64,000 bases of DNA from Actinomadura sp. NBRC 104425 (lineage in GTDB: Bacteria > Actinomycetota > Actinomycetes > Streptosporangiales > Streptosporangiaceae). Every line of letters starts with the position of its first letter. Within the stretch, counting starts at the first letter, position 1. The position numbers and the translations under genes were made by a program. Positions 27,184 through 34,781 of this stretch are shown here, one piece after another. The stretch is taken from positions 39,471-103,470 of the forward strand of contig NZ_BSTN01000022.1 of NCBI RefSeq assembly GCF_030269545.1, read 5' to 3'. The notes under the pieces were generated by a model. It was not told the origin of the DNA and ran no database searches. It saw nothing but the letters and a program-made list of their open reading frames with translations.

Positions 27184-28053
27184 TCAGGTACTGGCAACCT
27201 GCGCAATCCAAGTGCGGTGGCGGGACTGGGCTTCGTGGCGGAGGAGGTTGCGGAGGGTTTCGCGGGTGCGGCCCCTGGTCTTGGTGGCGTGGCAGTTGGG
27301 GCAGAGGGCGATCATCTGCTCGGGGTGGTCGCGGCCCCAGGCGGCGCGGTCGTCGACGTGGTCCACCTCTAGGATCGGGGCGCCGGAGTCGGTGACGTCG
27401 TCGGGTTGGCCTGCGCAGAGGGGGTTCTCACAGCGACCGTTGCTGCGGAGGAGAACTGCCCTTCTCGAGTCGTCGGATCGGACGGGTTGGGTGCGGATGT
27501 CGGTTGTCGTGCGGTCGTGGTCGCCGTGGGCTTCGGCGGCTTCGACCTTGCGGCAGAGGCGTAGATACTCCTCGGCGAGGCTCGGTGGCTGTACTGGTGG
27601 ACAGGCAGAGCGGGATGGCAGAAGACCTACGTCCTTGAGCAGCGACTCGGGGCAGGTGCCATCGAAGAAGCGGTTGCCGATTTCGTCGATGACGGCGGCG
27701 CGAGCCGTCTCGGAGCTGGCGGCCAGTTCGTAGGCCCAGGTGGTGAGGCCGCCGTGGGGATTGTGTGCTTCCATCCACTTGATCGGCTCACCGCTCGCAG
27801 GTGGGATCTCGCCGGTGTGGCCGTGGAGCTCCCAAAGGTCAGTGCGCGCCAAAGCCAGCCAAGGAAAATCCGGTCTTGGTCTTGAGCTAGGCCGACCGTA
27901 TTCACGGAGCAGGCCACGCAGTTCTGTGTGACTGTCCTCCCAGGCCACCAAGCGGGGGCGGCGGTGAGCGGCGCGCCCCAAGGCCCAGAGAAGGGTAAGT
28001 GGCTGGTGTCGGGCGGGGCCGTCCGGAGTGCCAGCGACGCGTAGTCTTTTCAC
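27184..28053 (-). CDS. SBD-HNH endonuclease, ScoMcrA-like
   Basis: Protein of 289 residues. Residues about 12-140 resemble the DNA sulfur-binding domain of ScoMcrA (RHQPLTLLWALGRAAHRRPR, TELRGLLREYG, PDFPWLALARTDLWELHG), which recognises phosphorothioate DNA. Residues about 196-262 are an HNH nuclease: Cys208 and Cys213, catalytic-type EVDHVD (His232), Cys251-Pro-Asn-Cys254-His255. In ScoMcrA the order is head, SBD, SRA, HNH in one chain; here the SRA-like part is a separate downstream gene and the head a separate upstream ORF. GTG 28053 overlaps the head ORF's stop (GTGA), which implies coupled translation. It probably restricts incoming modified DNA. Confidence 0.8.
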   Translation of the reverse strand: MKRLRVAGTPDGPARHQPLTLLWALGRAAHRRPRLVAWEDSHTELRGLLREYGRPSSRPRPDFPWLALARTDLWELHGHTGEIPPASGEPIKWMEAHNPHGGLTTWAYELAASSETARAAVIDEIGNRFFDGTCPESLLKDVGLLPSRSACPPVQPPSLAEEYLRLCRKVEAAEAHGDHDRTTTDIRTQPVRSDDSRRAVLLRSNGRCENPLCAGQPDDVTDSGAPILEVDHVDDRAAWGRDHPEQMIALCPNCHATKTRGRTRETLRNLLRHEAQSRHRTWIAQVAST

Positions 28054-28355
28054 AGCTGTGAGTAGTCGTTGGTGGGGTGTCGAGGGTTTGCCACAGTGAC
28101 TTCGAATCCGAGCTTGGCGAGGAGGCGGCCGACCGTTTGCTGGCCGCCGGAGGAGTCAGCGGCCGCAAGAGGCTCACCGGAGACGTGGCGGTACGCCACC
28201 TCGACGATGGCCTTGGAGTCGTAGTACGTGCCGTTGTGGTGCAGCCAGTAGCTACGGGCGGGCTCATAGCCGTACCGCTCAAGAAAACGCTCCCAACCCA
28301 GGCGGTCACATTCGGCGATGGCGTCCAGGACGGCCTCACGGGTGATCGCCGACAG
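28050..28355 (-). CDS. ScoMcrA-like head domain ORF, non-canonical start
   Basis: Open frame of 101 codons ending TGA 28052-28050. It reads SAITREAVLDAIAECDRLGW, ERFLERYGYEPARSYWLHHN, TYYDSKAIVEVAYRHVSGEP and TVGRLLAKLGFEV. This is the N-terminal head domain of ScoMcrA-like HNH enzymes (pattern ITRxAVLxAxxExDxxGRxxFL, YxLxHxGxxYDSKAI, GLxxLGFEV). There is no ATG, GTG or TTG in frame; upstream is TAA at 28379-28377. CTG 28355 fits the family N-terminus (L/M-SAITR) best. Either it starts at CTG, or its start was lost; a decayed IS256 copy lies 130 bp upstream. The stop overlaps the next gene's GTG by four bases. Confidence 0.65.
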   Translation of the reverse strand: MSAITREAVLDAIAECDRLGWERFLERYGYEPARSYWLHHNGTYYDSKAIVEVAYRHVSGEPLAAADSSGGQQTVGRLLAKLGFEVTVANPRHPTNDYSQL

Positions 28356-28483
28356 TCTCGTACGGGCGATACTATGTTAGAGTTGGGACATTTTCTTCCG
28401 ATAGGTCGGCTGTGTCGCTCGCGGGCTTGGAAGCTGATACCAGTCACCTGGGCGGATGTCGCGCCCGCTAGAAGCGTCGATGT

Positions 28484-28754
28484 CGCCGCGGCCTGGCCGG
28501 CGTCCAGCTGGTGATCTCCGACGCCCACGCCGGGCTGGTGGAGGCGGTGAGGGCGACGCTGCCGGGGGCTGCTGGGGGGCGGCCTGGCAGCGGTGCCGCA
28601 CCCACTATCTGCGCAACCATGTGACCAAGGTCCCCAAGTCGGCTCAGCCGTGGGTGGCGACGCTGGTGCCACGATCTTCGACCAGCCTGCCGCCGATGAG
28701 GTGCTCGCCCAGCACGCGCGCGTGGTGGATTTGTTGGAGGCCAGGCATCCTGAC
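28484..28754 (+). pseudogene. IS256-family transposase relic
   Basis: Fragments of a mutator-type (IS256) transposase in three frames: RGLAGVQLVISDAHAGLVEA, then AWQRCRTHYLRNHVTKVPKS and AQPWVATLV, then TIFDQPAADEVLAQHARVV. These are the well-known central motifs around the second catalytic Asp (SDAHAGL) and WQRCRTHFxRN. Both ends are missing and at least two frameshifts are present; no inverted repeats are seen. It is an old insertion remnant placed just upstream of the restriction genes. Confidence 0.85.
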
Positions 28755-28991
28755 ACAATCTTTTGGACCTCAACAACTTGGGGCGTAGCGTCGAGTCCGC
28801 ACTGTTGGAACGCGAGCCCGAACCACTGGGTGAATGTCCGGCCGAAGTACGGCAGTGCGCACTTACCCCGAGACTGCCTAAGCACGGGGAAGTTCACCTC
28901 CGCAGAACAGTCTCAGTGATCACACGGTCGGACCGACATCGTCCGCACGAGATTCTCGACACTGGGGAACGGGACTGGCATAATATTAGCT

Positions 28992-29228
28992 ATGGCACGT
29001 ATCAGAGAATTTTTTCGCACCTCTAACTCATCAAGACCCCATCCCACTGAAGTTGAGTGTGGCTACCAGAAGGTATCAACCTCCACTGGCGACCTTCTGC
29101 AGCTCAGCACCTATGGGTCAGACTCCCGTCAATCAGAAAAGAAAACAAGCCAAACGCTACAGCTAGATCACGCGGCGGCCGCAGAGCTGCTACAGATCAC
29201 CAAGGAGACTTTTCCAGATCTCTCATAG
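28992..29228 (+). CDS. Small conserved-looking protein, 78 aa
   Basis: Protein of 78 residues: RIREFFRTSNSSRPHPTEVE, YQKVSTSTGDLLQLSTYGSD, QSEKKTSQTLQLDHAAAAEL, ITKETFPDL. The frame is well formed and clearly lower in GC than its surroundings. I believe similar small proteins (HPTEV, LLQLxTYGSxxR, SQxxQL) occur widely in bacteria and are of unknown function; I cannot name the family with certainty. A TAATAT box at 28981-28986 lies 5 nt before the ATG, so the message is probably leaderless. It lies next to the restriction genes and an HNH relic, hence a defence-island gene. Confidence 0.72.
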   Translation: MARIREFFRTSNSSRPHPTEVECGYQKVSTSTGDLLQLSTYGSDSRQSEKKTSQTLQLDHAAAAELLQITKETFPDLS

Positions 29229-29445
29229 GGGACGTCCACACCTTATGTCGAGCATTGGCTTCGGCGCGGAGAAGGTCGCGGAGGCGGCCTCTTGTCTTGG
29301 TGGCGTGGCGGTCGGGGCAGAGGGCGACCATCTGCTCGAGTGATCACGACCCCAACCAGCGCGGTCGTCGATGTGGTCGACCTCCAAGATCGGGTCGCCG
29401 GAGTCGGTGACGTCGTCGGGCTGCCCTGTGCAAAGCGGATTCTCG
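29197..29445 (-). pseudogene. Broken second copy of the HNH domain
   Basis: The minus strand reads ENPLCTGQPDDVTDSGDPI and LEVDHIDDRAGWGRDH, then after a one-base frameshift near 29342 continues EQMVALCPDRHATKTRGRLR and DLLRAEANARHKVW. This aligns end to end with residues 209-281 of the intact SBD-HNH protein. The second zinc cysteine pair is spoiled (CPDRH for CPNCH). The SBD is absent. It shows that the locus once held, or recombined with, a second such nuclease. Confidence 0.85.
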
Positions 29446-29454
29446 CGGTTTCAG

Positions 29455-29965
29455 TCCGCCGTTCCATTCGCGGTTCGGTGTGCACGGCGTCCTTCCGTTG
29501 CCGGGGCGCGGGATCGCGTTTGCCGACTCCGAGGACGTGTCGTACAGCAGGGGGCCCGCCCCGCACGCGTCCATCCCGACCCGGCCGAGCCGTGGCTGCT
29601 GTCGACGTTCCCTTCGCCGGTGCCGCGGGTCGACGCTCCCTACGACGACTTCGCCTCCCGGGGCGGCTGGAGCGGTCCGCACAACATCAACCACCACCGG
29701 CACCATCCCGACGTGCAGCGGCAGGGGAACCTGTTCTACATCGCGCACTTCAACGCGGGGCCGCGCGTGTACGACGTGTCGGACGTGCGGCTGCCGCGTG
29801 AGGTCGGCTACTTCATCCCGCCGGAGCCGACGCGCAGATACGGTCCCATGCCGGAGGGCGACCTGGTCGTGCGGATCGAGGACGTCGTCGTGGACCGCCG
29901 TGGCCTCGTCTGCATCTCCGGCAAGAAAAGGGCTGTGGATTCTGCGCTGGTCCGCGGCTGTGACC
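29455..29965 (+). pseudogene. Relic of an LVIVD-repeat-like protein
   Basis: Fragments read FGVHGVLPLPGRGIAFADSE and DVSYSRGPAPHASI in one frame, then PWLLSTFPSPVPRVDAPYDD, WSGPHNINHHRHHPDVQRQG, FYIAHFNAGPRVYDVSDVRL and RYGPMPEGDLVVRIEDVVVD in a second, then GLWILRW back in the first. The repeated YDVSD-PREVGYF units resemble LVIVD-repeat (beta-propeller) proteins. At least two frameshifts (near 29575 and 29930) and a missing N-terminus make it a pseudogene. Its left end abuts the HNH relic. Confidence 0.6.
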
Positions 29966-30089
29966 ACGGCGGGCAGCCTCGGCAGGTGGCGCGACCGACG
30001 GCGGACGATTCCTGACTTGCCCTTCTCTGTCCCTTTGGCTCCGAATTACGGTGGCCGTCGAGGGTTGTCACAGAGTCCGGAAGGTCGTC

Positions 30090-30929
30090 ATGACCGACAG
30101 CAGCACGTCGTCGCCCAGGTCCGCCGCGCCCATCGACAGCACGCGGCCCCACCAGGCCCGGCTGTGGAACTACTGGCTCGGCGGGAAGGACAACTACCCG
30201 ATCGACCGCGAGGTCGGCAAGAGGATCATGGAGGTGTATCCGGAGATCGCCGACGTCGCCCGGCAGTCGCGCGCCTTCCTGGTCCGGGTGGTGCACTTCA
30301 TGACCGGCCAGGGCATCCGGCAGTTCCTCGACATCGGCACCGGGCTTCCGGCGGTCGACAACACCCACGAGGTGGCTCAGCGGGACGCCCCCGAGAGCCG
30401 GGTCGTGTACGTCGACAACGACCCGCTCGTCGTGGCGCACGCCCGGGCGCTGCTGAAGAGCGTTCCGGAGGGCGAGTGCGCCTACCTGGAGGCCGACATA
30501 CGGGAACCCGAGGCGATCATCGAGCAGGCGGGGGCGGTGCTGGACTTCACCCGGCCGATCGGGTTGCTGCTGCTCGGCATCGTCGGCAACGTGTCCGACG
30601 AGGACGATCCCCGGGGCGTCGTGCGGCGCCTGGTCGACGCGTTGCCGTCCGGCAGCTACGTGGCCGTCAACGACGGCACCAACGTGCTGGGCGTCAACGA
30701 GTGGACGCCCGCCGAGGCCACCGCCCGCGGCGAGGCGCTGCGGCTGTGCGCCGAGGCCGGGACGGTGCCGTACCACGCGCGGACTCCCGAGTTCATCGAG
30801 TCACTGTTCGAGGGCCTGGAGCTGGTGGAGCCGGGTGTCGTGTCCACGCCGTTGTGGCGTCCCGAGTTCCCCGACATCGAGGAGCTCCAGCCGATCGACT
30901 CGTTCGGCGGCGTCGCCCGCAAGCCTTGA
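30090..30929 (+). CDS. SAM-dependent methyltransferase, DUF574 type
   Basis: Protein of 279 residues of the actinobacterial DUF574/Methyltransf_19 family. It has the signature ARLWNYWLGGKDNYPIDREV, the SAM-binding segment QFLDIGTGLPAVDNTHEVAQ, VVYVDNDPLVVAHARALL and GLLLLGIVGNVSDEDDP. The fold is a class I methyltransferase; substrates of this very expanded family are unknown. ATG 30090 has GGAAGG 5 nt upstream. It stands alone between a relic and the next gene 76 bp downstream. Confidence 0.88.
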   Translation: MTDSSTSSPRSAAPIDSTRPHQARLWNYWLGGKDNYPIDREVGKRIMEVYPEIADVARQSRAFLVRVVHFMTGQGIRQFLDIGTGLPAVDNTHEVAQRDAPESRVVYVDNDPLVVAHARALLKSVPEGECAYLEADIREPEAIIEQAGAVLDFTRPIGLLLLGIVGNVSDEDDPRGVVRRLVDALPSGSYVAVNDGTNVLGVNEWTPAEATARGEALRLCAEAGTVPYHARTPEFIESLFEGLELVEPGVVSTPLWRPEFPDIEELQPIDSFGGVARKP

Positions 30930-31005
30930 CCGGCCGGCGTGGGCTGAATCGGCGGTGACCGTTTCCTACAAGACCCCTGGGGCTGTGCCAGCGCATGCTG
31001 TGGGC

Positions 31006-31899
31006 ATGACCATCGATGTTTCCGCAGCCGGCGAGTTCATGGCCACGCATGCGCGTGTCCTGGACCGCCGCCGTTTCGAGTTGCTGACGTCCGGAAACGG
31101 CGATCCGGCGCCCGTGCTCGCCGCCCTCGACGGGTATCGCAACGCCGACGGCGGCTACGGGTGGGGCCTGGAGCCGGACCTGCGCGCGCCCGAGAGTCAG
31201 CCCGGGGCGGCACTGCATGCCTTCGAGGTGTTCGAGGACATCGCCCCGGCCACGGCCCCTCAGGCGGGGGCGTTGTGCGACTGGCTGCAGGCGGTCACGC
31301 TGCCGGACGGGGGCCTGCCGTTCGTCCTGCCGCTGTCCACCACCGCCGGTACTGCGCCGTGGTGGGCGGGCGGCGACCCCACGGTGTCCTCGTTGCAGAT
31401 CACGTCGGTGACCGCGGCCGCCGCCCACCGCGTCGCCGCCCACGATCCGGCCGTGGCCGGGCACCCGTGGCTGGAGCGCGCCACCCGCTACTGTCTGGAC
31501 GCGGTCGGGTCCCTTGAGGAGACGCCCCACGCGTACGTGCTGGCGTTCGTCGTCCGCTTCCTGGACGCGGCGCACGACACGCACCCGCAGCAGGCCGCCG
31601 AACTCCTCGAGCGTGTGCGGCGGTACATCCCCGCGGACGGGCGGATGCGCGTGGAAGGCGGAACCGAGGAGGAGACCCTGCACCCGCTGGATTTCGCGCC
31701 GCTGCCCGACCGTCCGGCACGCGCGCTGTTCGCCCCGGACGTCATCGCGGCCGACCTGGACCGGCTCGCCTCGCTCCAGCAGGAGGACGGCGGCTGGACC
31801 GTCGACTACGCCAAGATCTCGCCCGCGGGCGCCCTGGACTGGCGGGGCCACGCCACCGTTCGCGCCCTGGATGTCCTGCGCCGCAACGGCCGCCTCTGA
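31006..31899 (+). CDS. Prenyltransferase/squalene-cyclase-like alpha-barrel protein
   Basis: Protein of 297 residues with repeats of the terpenoid cyclase alpha/alpha-barrel type (ALDGYRNADGGYGWGLEPDL, CDWLQAVTLPDGGLPFVLPL, LASLQQEDGGWTVDY). The last is a QW-like motif. No DxDD catalytic motif is seen and the chain is half the length of a true cyclase, so it is more likely a single-barrel hypothetical than a cyclase. No signal peptide. ATG 31006 lacks a good ribosome site; GTG 31000 is an alternative. Confidence 0.72.
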   Translation: MTIDVSAAGEFMATHARVLDRRRFELLTSGNGDPAPVLAALDGYRNADGGYGWGLEPDLRAPESQPGAALHAFEVFEDIAPATAPQAGALCDWLQAVTLPDGGLPFVLPLSTTAGTAPWWAGGDPTVSSLQITSVTAAAAHRVAAHDPAVAGHPWLERATRYCLDAVGSLEETPHAYVLAFVVRFLDAAHDTHPQQAAELLERVRRYIPADGRMRVEGGTEEETLHPLDFAPLPDRPARALFAPDVIAADLDRLASLQQEDGGWTVDYAKISPAGALDWRGHATVRALDVLRRNGRL

Positions 31900-32056
31900 C
31901 CCCAGGGCGCGATCCTCACCGGCCCGACCGCGCAACCTCGTAGCGGGGTTCGCCGTCCGCGTCGCGGACCAGTTGCGTCCGCAGGGCGTCATGCCGGGAC
32001 CACGAGACCGGGGAGGTTTCCGGTCTCGTTCCCACGCTTCGACGTCGGCGGGCGTG

Positions 32057-33319
32057 TCAGCCGTTGAGGATCCAGGAGAGGTTGAACTTGCGGAAGATGA
32101 TCGAGCGGTAGGACGTGCCGTTGTTGGAGGTGTCGAGGTTGCTCTCGACCAGGGCGGCGATGCGGTAGTCGGAGGTCTTGGCCATGCTGGAGTAGCCGCC
32201 CTCCGTGCCGGCCCCCGCGGGCAGCGGGCCGTCGCTGAGGGGGCGGCTGACGGGCCAGGTGCGGGCGCCGTCATAGCTGATGCGCACGCGCATCTTGTTC
32301 GCGCGCTGCACGGTGCTGGCCGGGTTGAGGAAGATGGTGCGGGCCGGAGCGTCGTTGTTGTACTGCAGCACCGACGCCTCGCACTGGGGGTCGAGCAGGG
32401 TCGTGTCGGGGGCGAAGGCGGAGAACGTACCGGTGGCGCTACCGCGTGAGACCCAGCGACGTTTGGCGGTCTCCCACGATGACGTGGTGGGGCGGTCGTT
32501 GCGGTAGAGGGTGCCGTCGGTGAGCTGGGTGATGGTGGCCTCGCCTGTCTGTTCGCCGAGTTTCTGCACCTGCCAGGTCTGGCCGTGGTCGAGGCTGATG
32601 ATGTTGCGGTGTTGGGCGGGGACGACCAGGTGGCCCTCGCGGGTGTAGATGCCGTTGCCGGGCCCCATCGCGTCCCACGCCCATTCGGCGCCGTTGGCCT
32701 TCTTCTTGGGGGTGAGCGCCTCGGTCATATCGGTGGGGGTGGAGGTGCCGTCCAGCCCCTTGAACGTCAGGCCGTCGTCGGTGCTGCGCATCAGGTAGGT
32801 GCGGCGGTCGCCCCACTTGGTGATGGGCGTGGTGGTGGTGCCGGTGTCGGGGTCGTAGCCGCCCCGCTGGCTGTAGCCCGCGGGGTTCCACGACATGAAC
32901 ATCCAGATGGTGCCGGTCTGCATGTCGATGACCGGGGTGGGGTTGCCCCAGGTGCCCTGCCCCGCGCCGACGACCTCCTTCAGGCCCGACCATGTCGCGC
33001 CGTTGTCGGTGCTGCGCTTGTAGACGAGGTTGATGTTGCCCCAGTCCTTGTTGCTGGACGCGCGCCCCTCGGCGAACGCCAGCAGCGTGCCGGCCTTGGT
33101 GCGCACGATCGACGGGATCCGGAAGGAGTGGTAGGTGATCCCGTTCAGCGACTCCTTGTGGCCGCCCTTGAACAGCACCGTGGCGGTATGGACGGGGGTG
33201 GCGGACTTCGCCGGGTCGTCCACCGCCCGCGCCGGAGCGGCCGTCACGCCGACGAGGGCCGTCCCCGCGAACAGGATCGCCGCCGAGGGGAGGGCCGGGC
33301 CCCGGAGCACCGTCTTCAT
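32057..33319 (-). CDS. Secreted exo-alpha-sialidase (GH33 type)
   Basis: Protein of 420 residues with a cleavable signal peptide (MKTVLRGPALPSAAILFAGT, cut near ARA at about residue 32). The catalytic arginine motif is SFRIPSIVR, followed by AGTLLAFAEGR. At least four Asp-boxes are seen: STDNGATW, STDDGLTF, SLDHGQTW and SYDGARTW. A likely nucleophile region is CEASVLQYN and GGYSS. It would release terminal sialic acids outside the cell. ATG 33319 follows GAGGA at 5 nt. Full length for the single-domain family, with no added lectin or CBM. Confidence 0.9.
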   Translation of the reverse strand: MKTVLRGPALPSAAILFAGTALVGVTAAPARAVDDPAKSATPVHTATVLFKGGHKESLNGITYHSFRIPSIVRTKAGTLLAFAEGRASSNKDWGNINLVYKRSTDNGATWSGLKEVVGAGQGTWGNPTPVIDMQTGTIWMFMSWNPAGYSQRGGYDPDTGTTTTPITKWGDRRTYLMRSTDDGLTFKGLDGTSTPTDMTEALTPKKKANGAEWAWDAMGPGNGIYTREGHLVVPAQHRNIISLDHGQTWQVQKLGEQTGEATITQLTDGTLYRNDRPTTSSWETAKRRWVSRGSATGTFSAFAPDTTLLDPQCEASVLQYNNDAPARTIFLNPASTVQRANKMRVRISYDGARTWPVSRPLSDGPLPAGAGTEGGYSSMAKTSDYRIAALVESNLDTSNNGTSYRSIIFRKFNLSWILNG

Positions 33320-33429
33320 TTTTCCTCGCTTCCCGGGGCGGGCCCACCGAACAGCCCATCCCCTACGAAAGTCGATCAAATAGGACGATACGCGGCGAAC
33401 ATCCCAGCGCGGAGTGGCTTGATCAAAAT

Positions 33430-34644
33430 TCAGGCGGAGTTCACCAACGCGGAGGCGGGGGCGTCCCAGTCGATGCGGTAGCGCTGCTCGGGGCCGAGCG
33501 TCTTCTCGCCGCTGAGGAACGTGCGGGTCGCGATCGGCATGAACAGCCGCATGAACGCGGCGCCGACCGGGCCGAGCGCCTTGGTGCCGTTGGTCTTGGC
33601 GGCGCGGGCGGCGATCTTCTCCACCCGGGGACGGCGCAGCCGCTCGTAGGCGGCGAACGCCGACGGCACGTCCGGCAGGTCGCGCAGGCAGCGGGCGAGC
33701 TGGACGGCGCTCTCCACGGCCAGTGACGCGCCCTGCCCCGAGCTGGGGGACGGCGCGTGGACCGAGTCGCCCACCAGCACCATCCGGCCCCGGTACCAGC
33801 GCGGCACGCTCGGCATGATGCCCATGGTGCCGAGCACGATCAGATCCTTCGGGTCGGTGCGGGCGAGGAGGGCGCGGCCGGGCGTCTCGTCGCCGACGGC
33901 CTCGCGCAGTCGGCGCAGCCACTCCTCCGAAGGCGTGCGCCGGGCCTCGGCGGTCGTCACCCGCTCCCGATGGGGGAGGTTGACGAACCAGGCGCTGGTG
34001 CCGTCGAGCTGCGGCCAGTAGCCGAGGAAGGCGCGCCTGCCGAACACGAAGTACATGTTCTCCGTGTCGCCGGGGACGGTCGCGCCGGCCACGGCGCCGA
34101 AGTTCAGCAGCGGGACGTGCTCGGGCCCGGGGTTGTCCGGGTCGATGAGGGCGCGGACGGTCGAGCGGATGCCGTCGGCACCGATCAACACGTCCGCGGT
34201 GGCGGTCGTGCCGTCGCCGAACCGCGCGGTGATGCCGTCGGGCCTCTCCTCGACACCGACCAGGCGCTTGCCGTACCGGAACGCGATGCCCTGGGCGAGG
34301 GCGGTGTCACGCAGGGCGCGATGCAGGTCGGCGCGCCACAGCGCGACGCCCGGCGGCAGGCCCTGCGGGGCGTTGAACGCGCCGAGCCGCCTGCCCCGGC
34401 CGTCCATCATGAGCATGTTGCGGGTGGGCTGGCCCACGGCGCGCACCGCCTCGTCGGCGCCGATGATGCGCAGCGCCTCGATGCCGTTCGGGGCGATGCC
34501 GAGCATGGCGCCCACCCCGTCTGCCGCCGACTCGGCGTACGCCTCGTACACGACCGCCTCGATTCCGGCCCGCCGCAGCGCCATCGCCGCCGCCGGACCG
34601 GCGATGCCGCCTCCGATGACCAGCGCGGTCCGCACCGTCGTCAT
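33430..34644 (-). CDS. FAD-dependent monooxygenase (PHBH fold)
   Basis: Protein of 404 residues: N-terminal FAD motif ALVIGGGIAGPAAAMALRRA, DG motif LIGADGIRSTVR near 160, GD motif MVLVGDSVHAPSPSSGQGAS near 290. This is a group A aromatic/polyketide-type hydroxylase using FAD and NAD(P)H. The substrate is unknown. ATG 34644 follows AAGGGGGAT. Two palindromes lie directly upstream, so it is probably repressor-controlled. No biosynthetic genes adjoin it. Confidence 0.87.
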   Translation of the reverse strand: MTTVRTALVIGGGIAGPAAAMALRRAGIEAVVYEAYAESAADGVGAMLGIAPNGIEALRIIGADEAVRAVGQPTRNMLMMDGRGRRLGAFNAPQGLPPGVALWRADLHRALRDTALAQGIAFRYGKRLVGVEERPDGITARFGDGTTATADVLIGADGIRSTVRALIDPDNPGPEHVPLLNFGAVAGATVPGDTENMYFVFGRRAFLGYWPQLDGTSAWFVNLPHRERVTTAEARRTPSEEWLRRLREAVGDETPGRALLARTDPKDLIVLGTMGIMPSVPRWYRGRMVLVGDSVHAPSPSSGQGASLAVESAVQLARCLRDLPDVPSAFAAYERLRRPRVEKIAARAAKTNGTKALGPVGAAFMRLFMPIATRTFLSGEKTLGPEQRYRIDWDAPASALVNSA

Positions 34645-34665
34645 GTCGCATCCCCCTTTGCGCGA

Positions 34666-34683
34666 ATAGTTGCTTACAACTAT
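34666..34683. promoter_or_regulatory. Palindromic operator upstream of the monooxygenase
   Basis: Perfect inverted repeat ATAGTTG-CTTA-CAACTAT, 21 bp before the monooxygenase start at 34644. Form and size match TetR/MarR-type operators controlling flavin oxygenases. No such regulator gene is next to it. Confidence 0.6.
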
Positions 34684-34696
34684 GTGCAGTCGATTA

Positions 34697-34708
34697 GTTG
34701 ATGTCAAC
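34697..34708. promoter_or_regulatory. Second small palindrome
   Basis: GTTGA-TG-TCAAC, perfect, 13 bp from the first operator and between the divergent monooxygenase and PfkB genes. It shares the GTTG/CAAC half-site with it, so the same protein may bind both. Confidence 0.4.
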
Positions 34709-34781
34709 CTTCTCGGATGGCGAGAGGATGCGGGACGGACTAGCCTGCCGACTGGCGGCCGCAATCGAACGGAGGACGACC

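Noticed and set aside
28755..28990. Protein-like minus-strand frame near 28760-28897 (VNFPVLRQSRGKCALPYFGR)
   Set aside because: It could be a transposase shred, but no family motif was found and neither strand gives a continuous frame.
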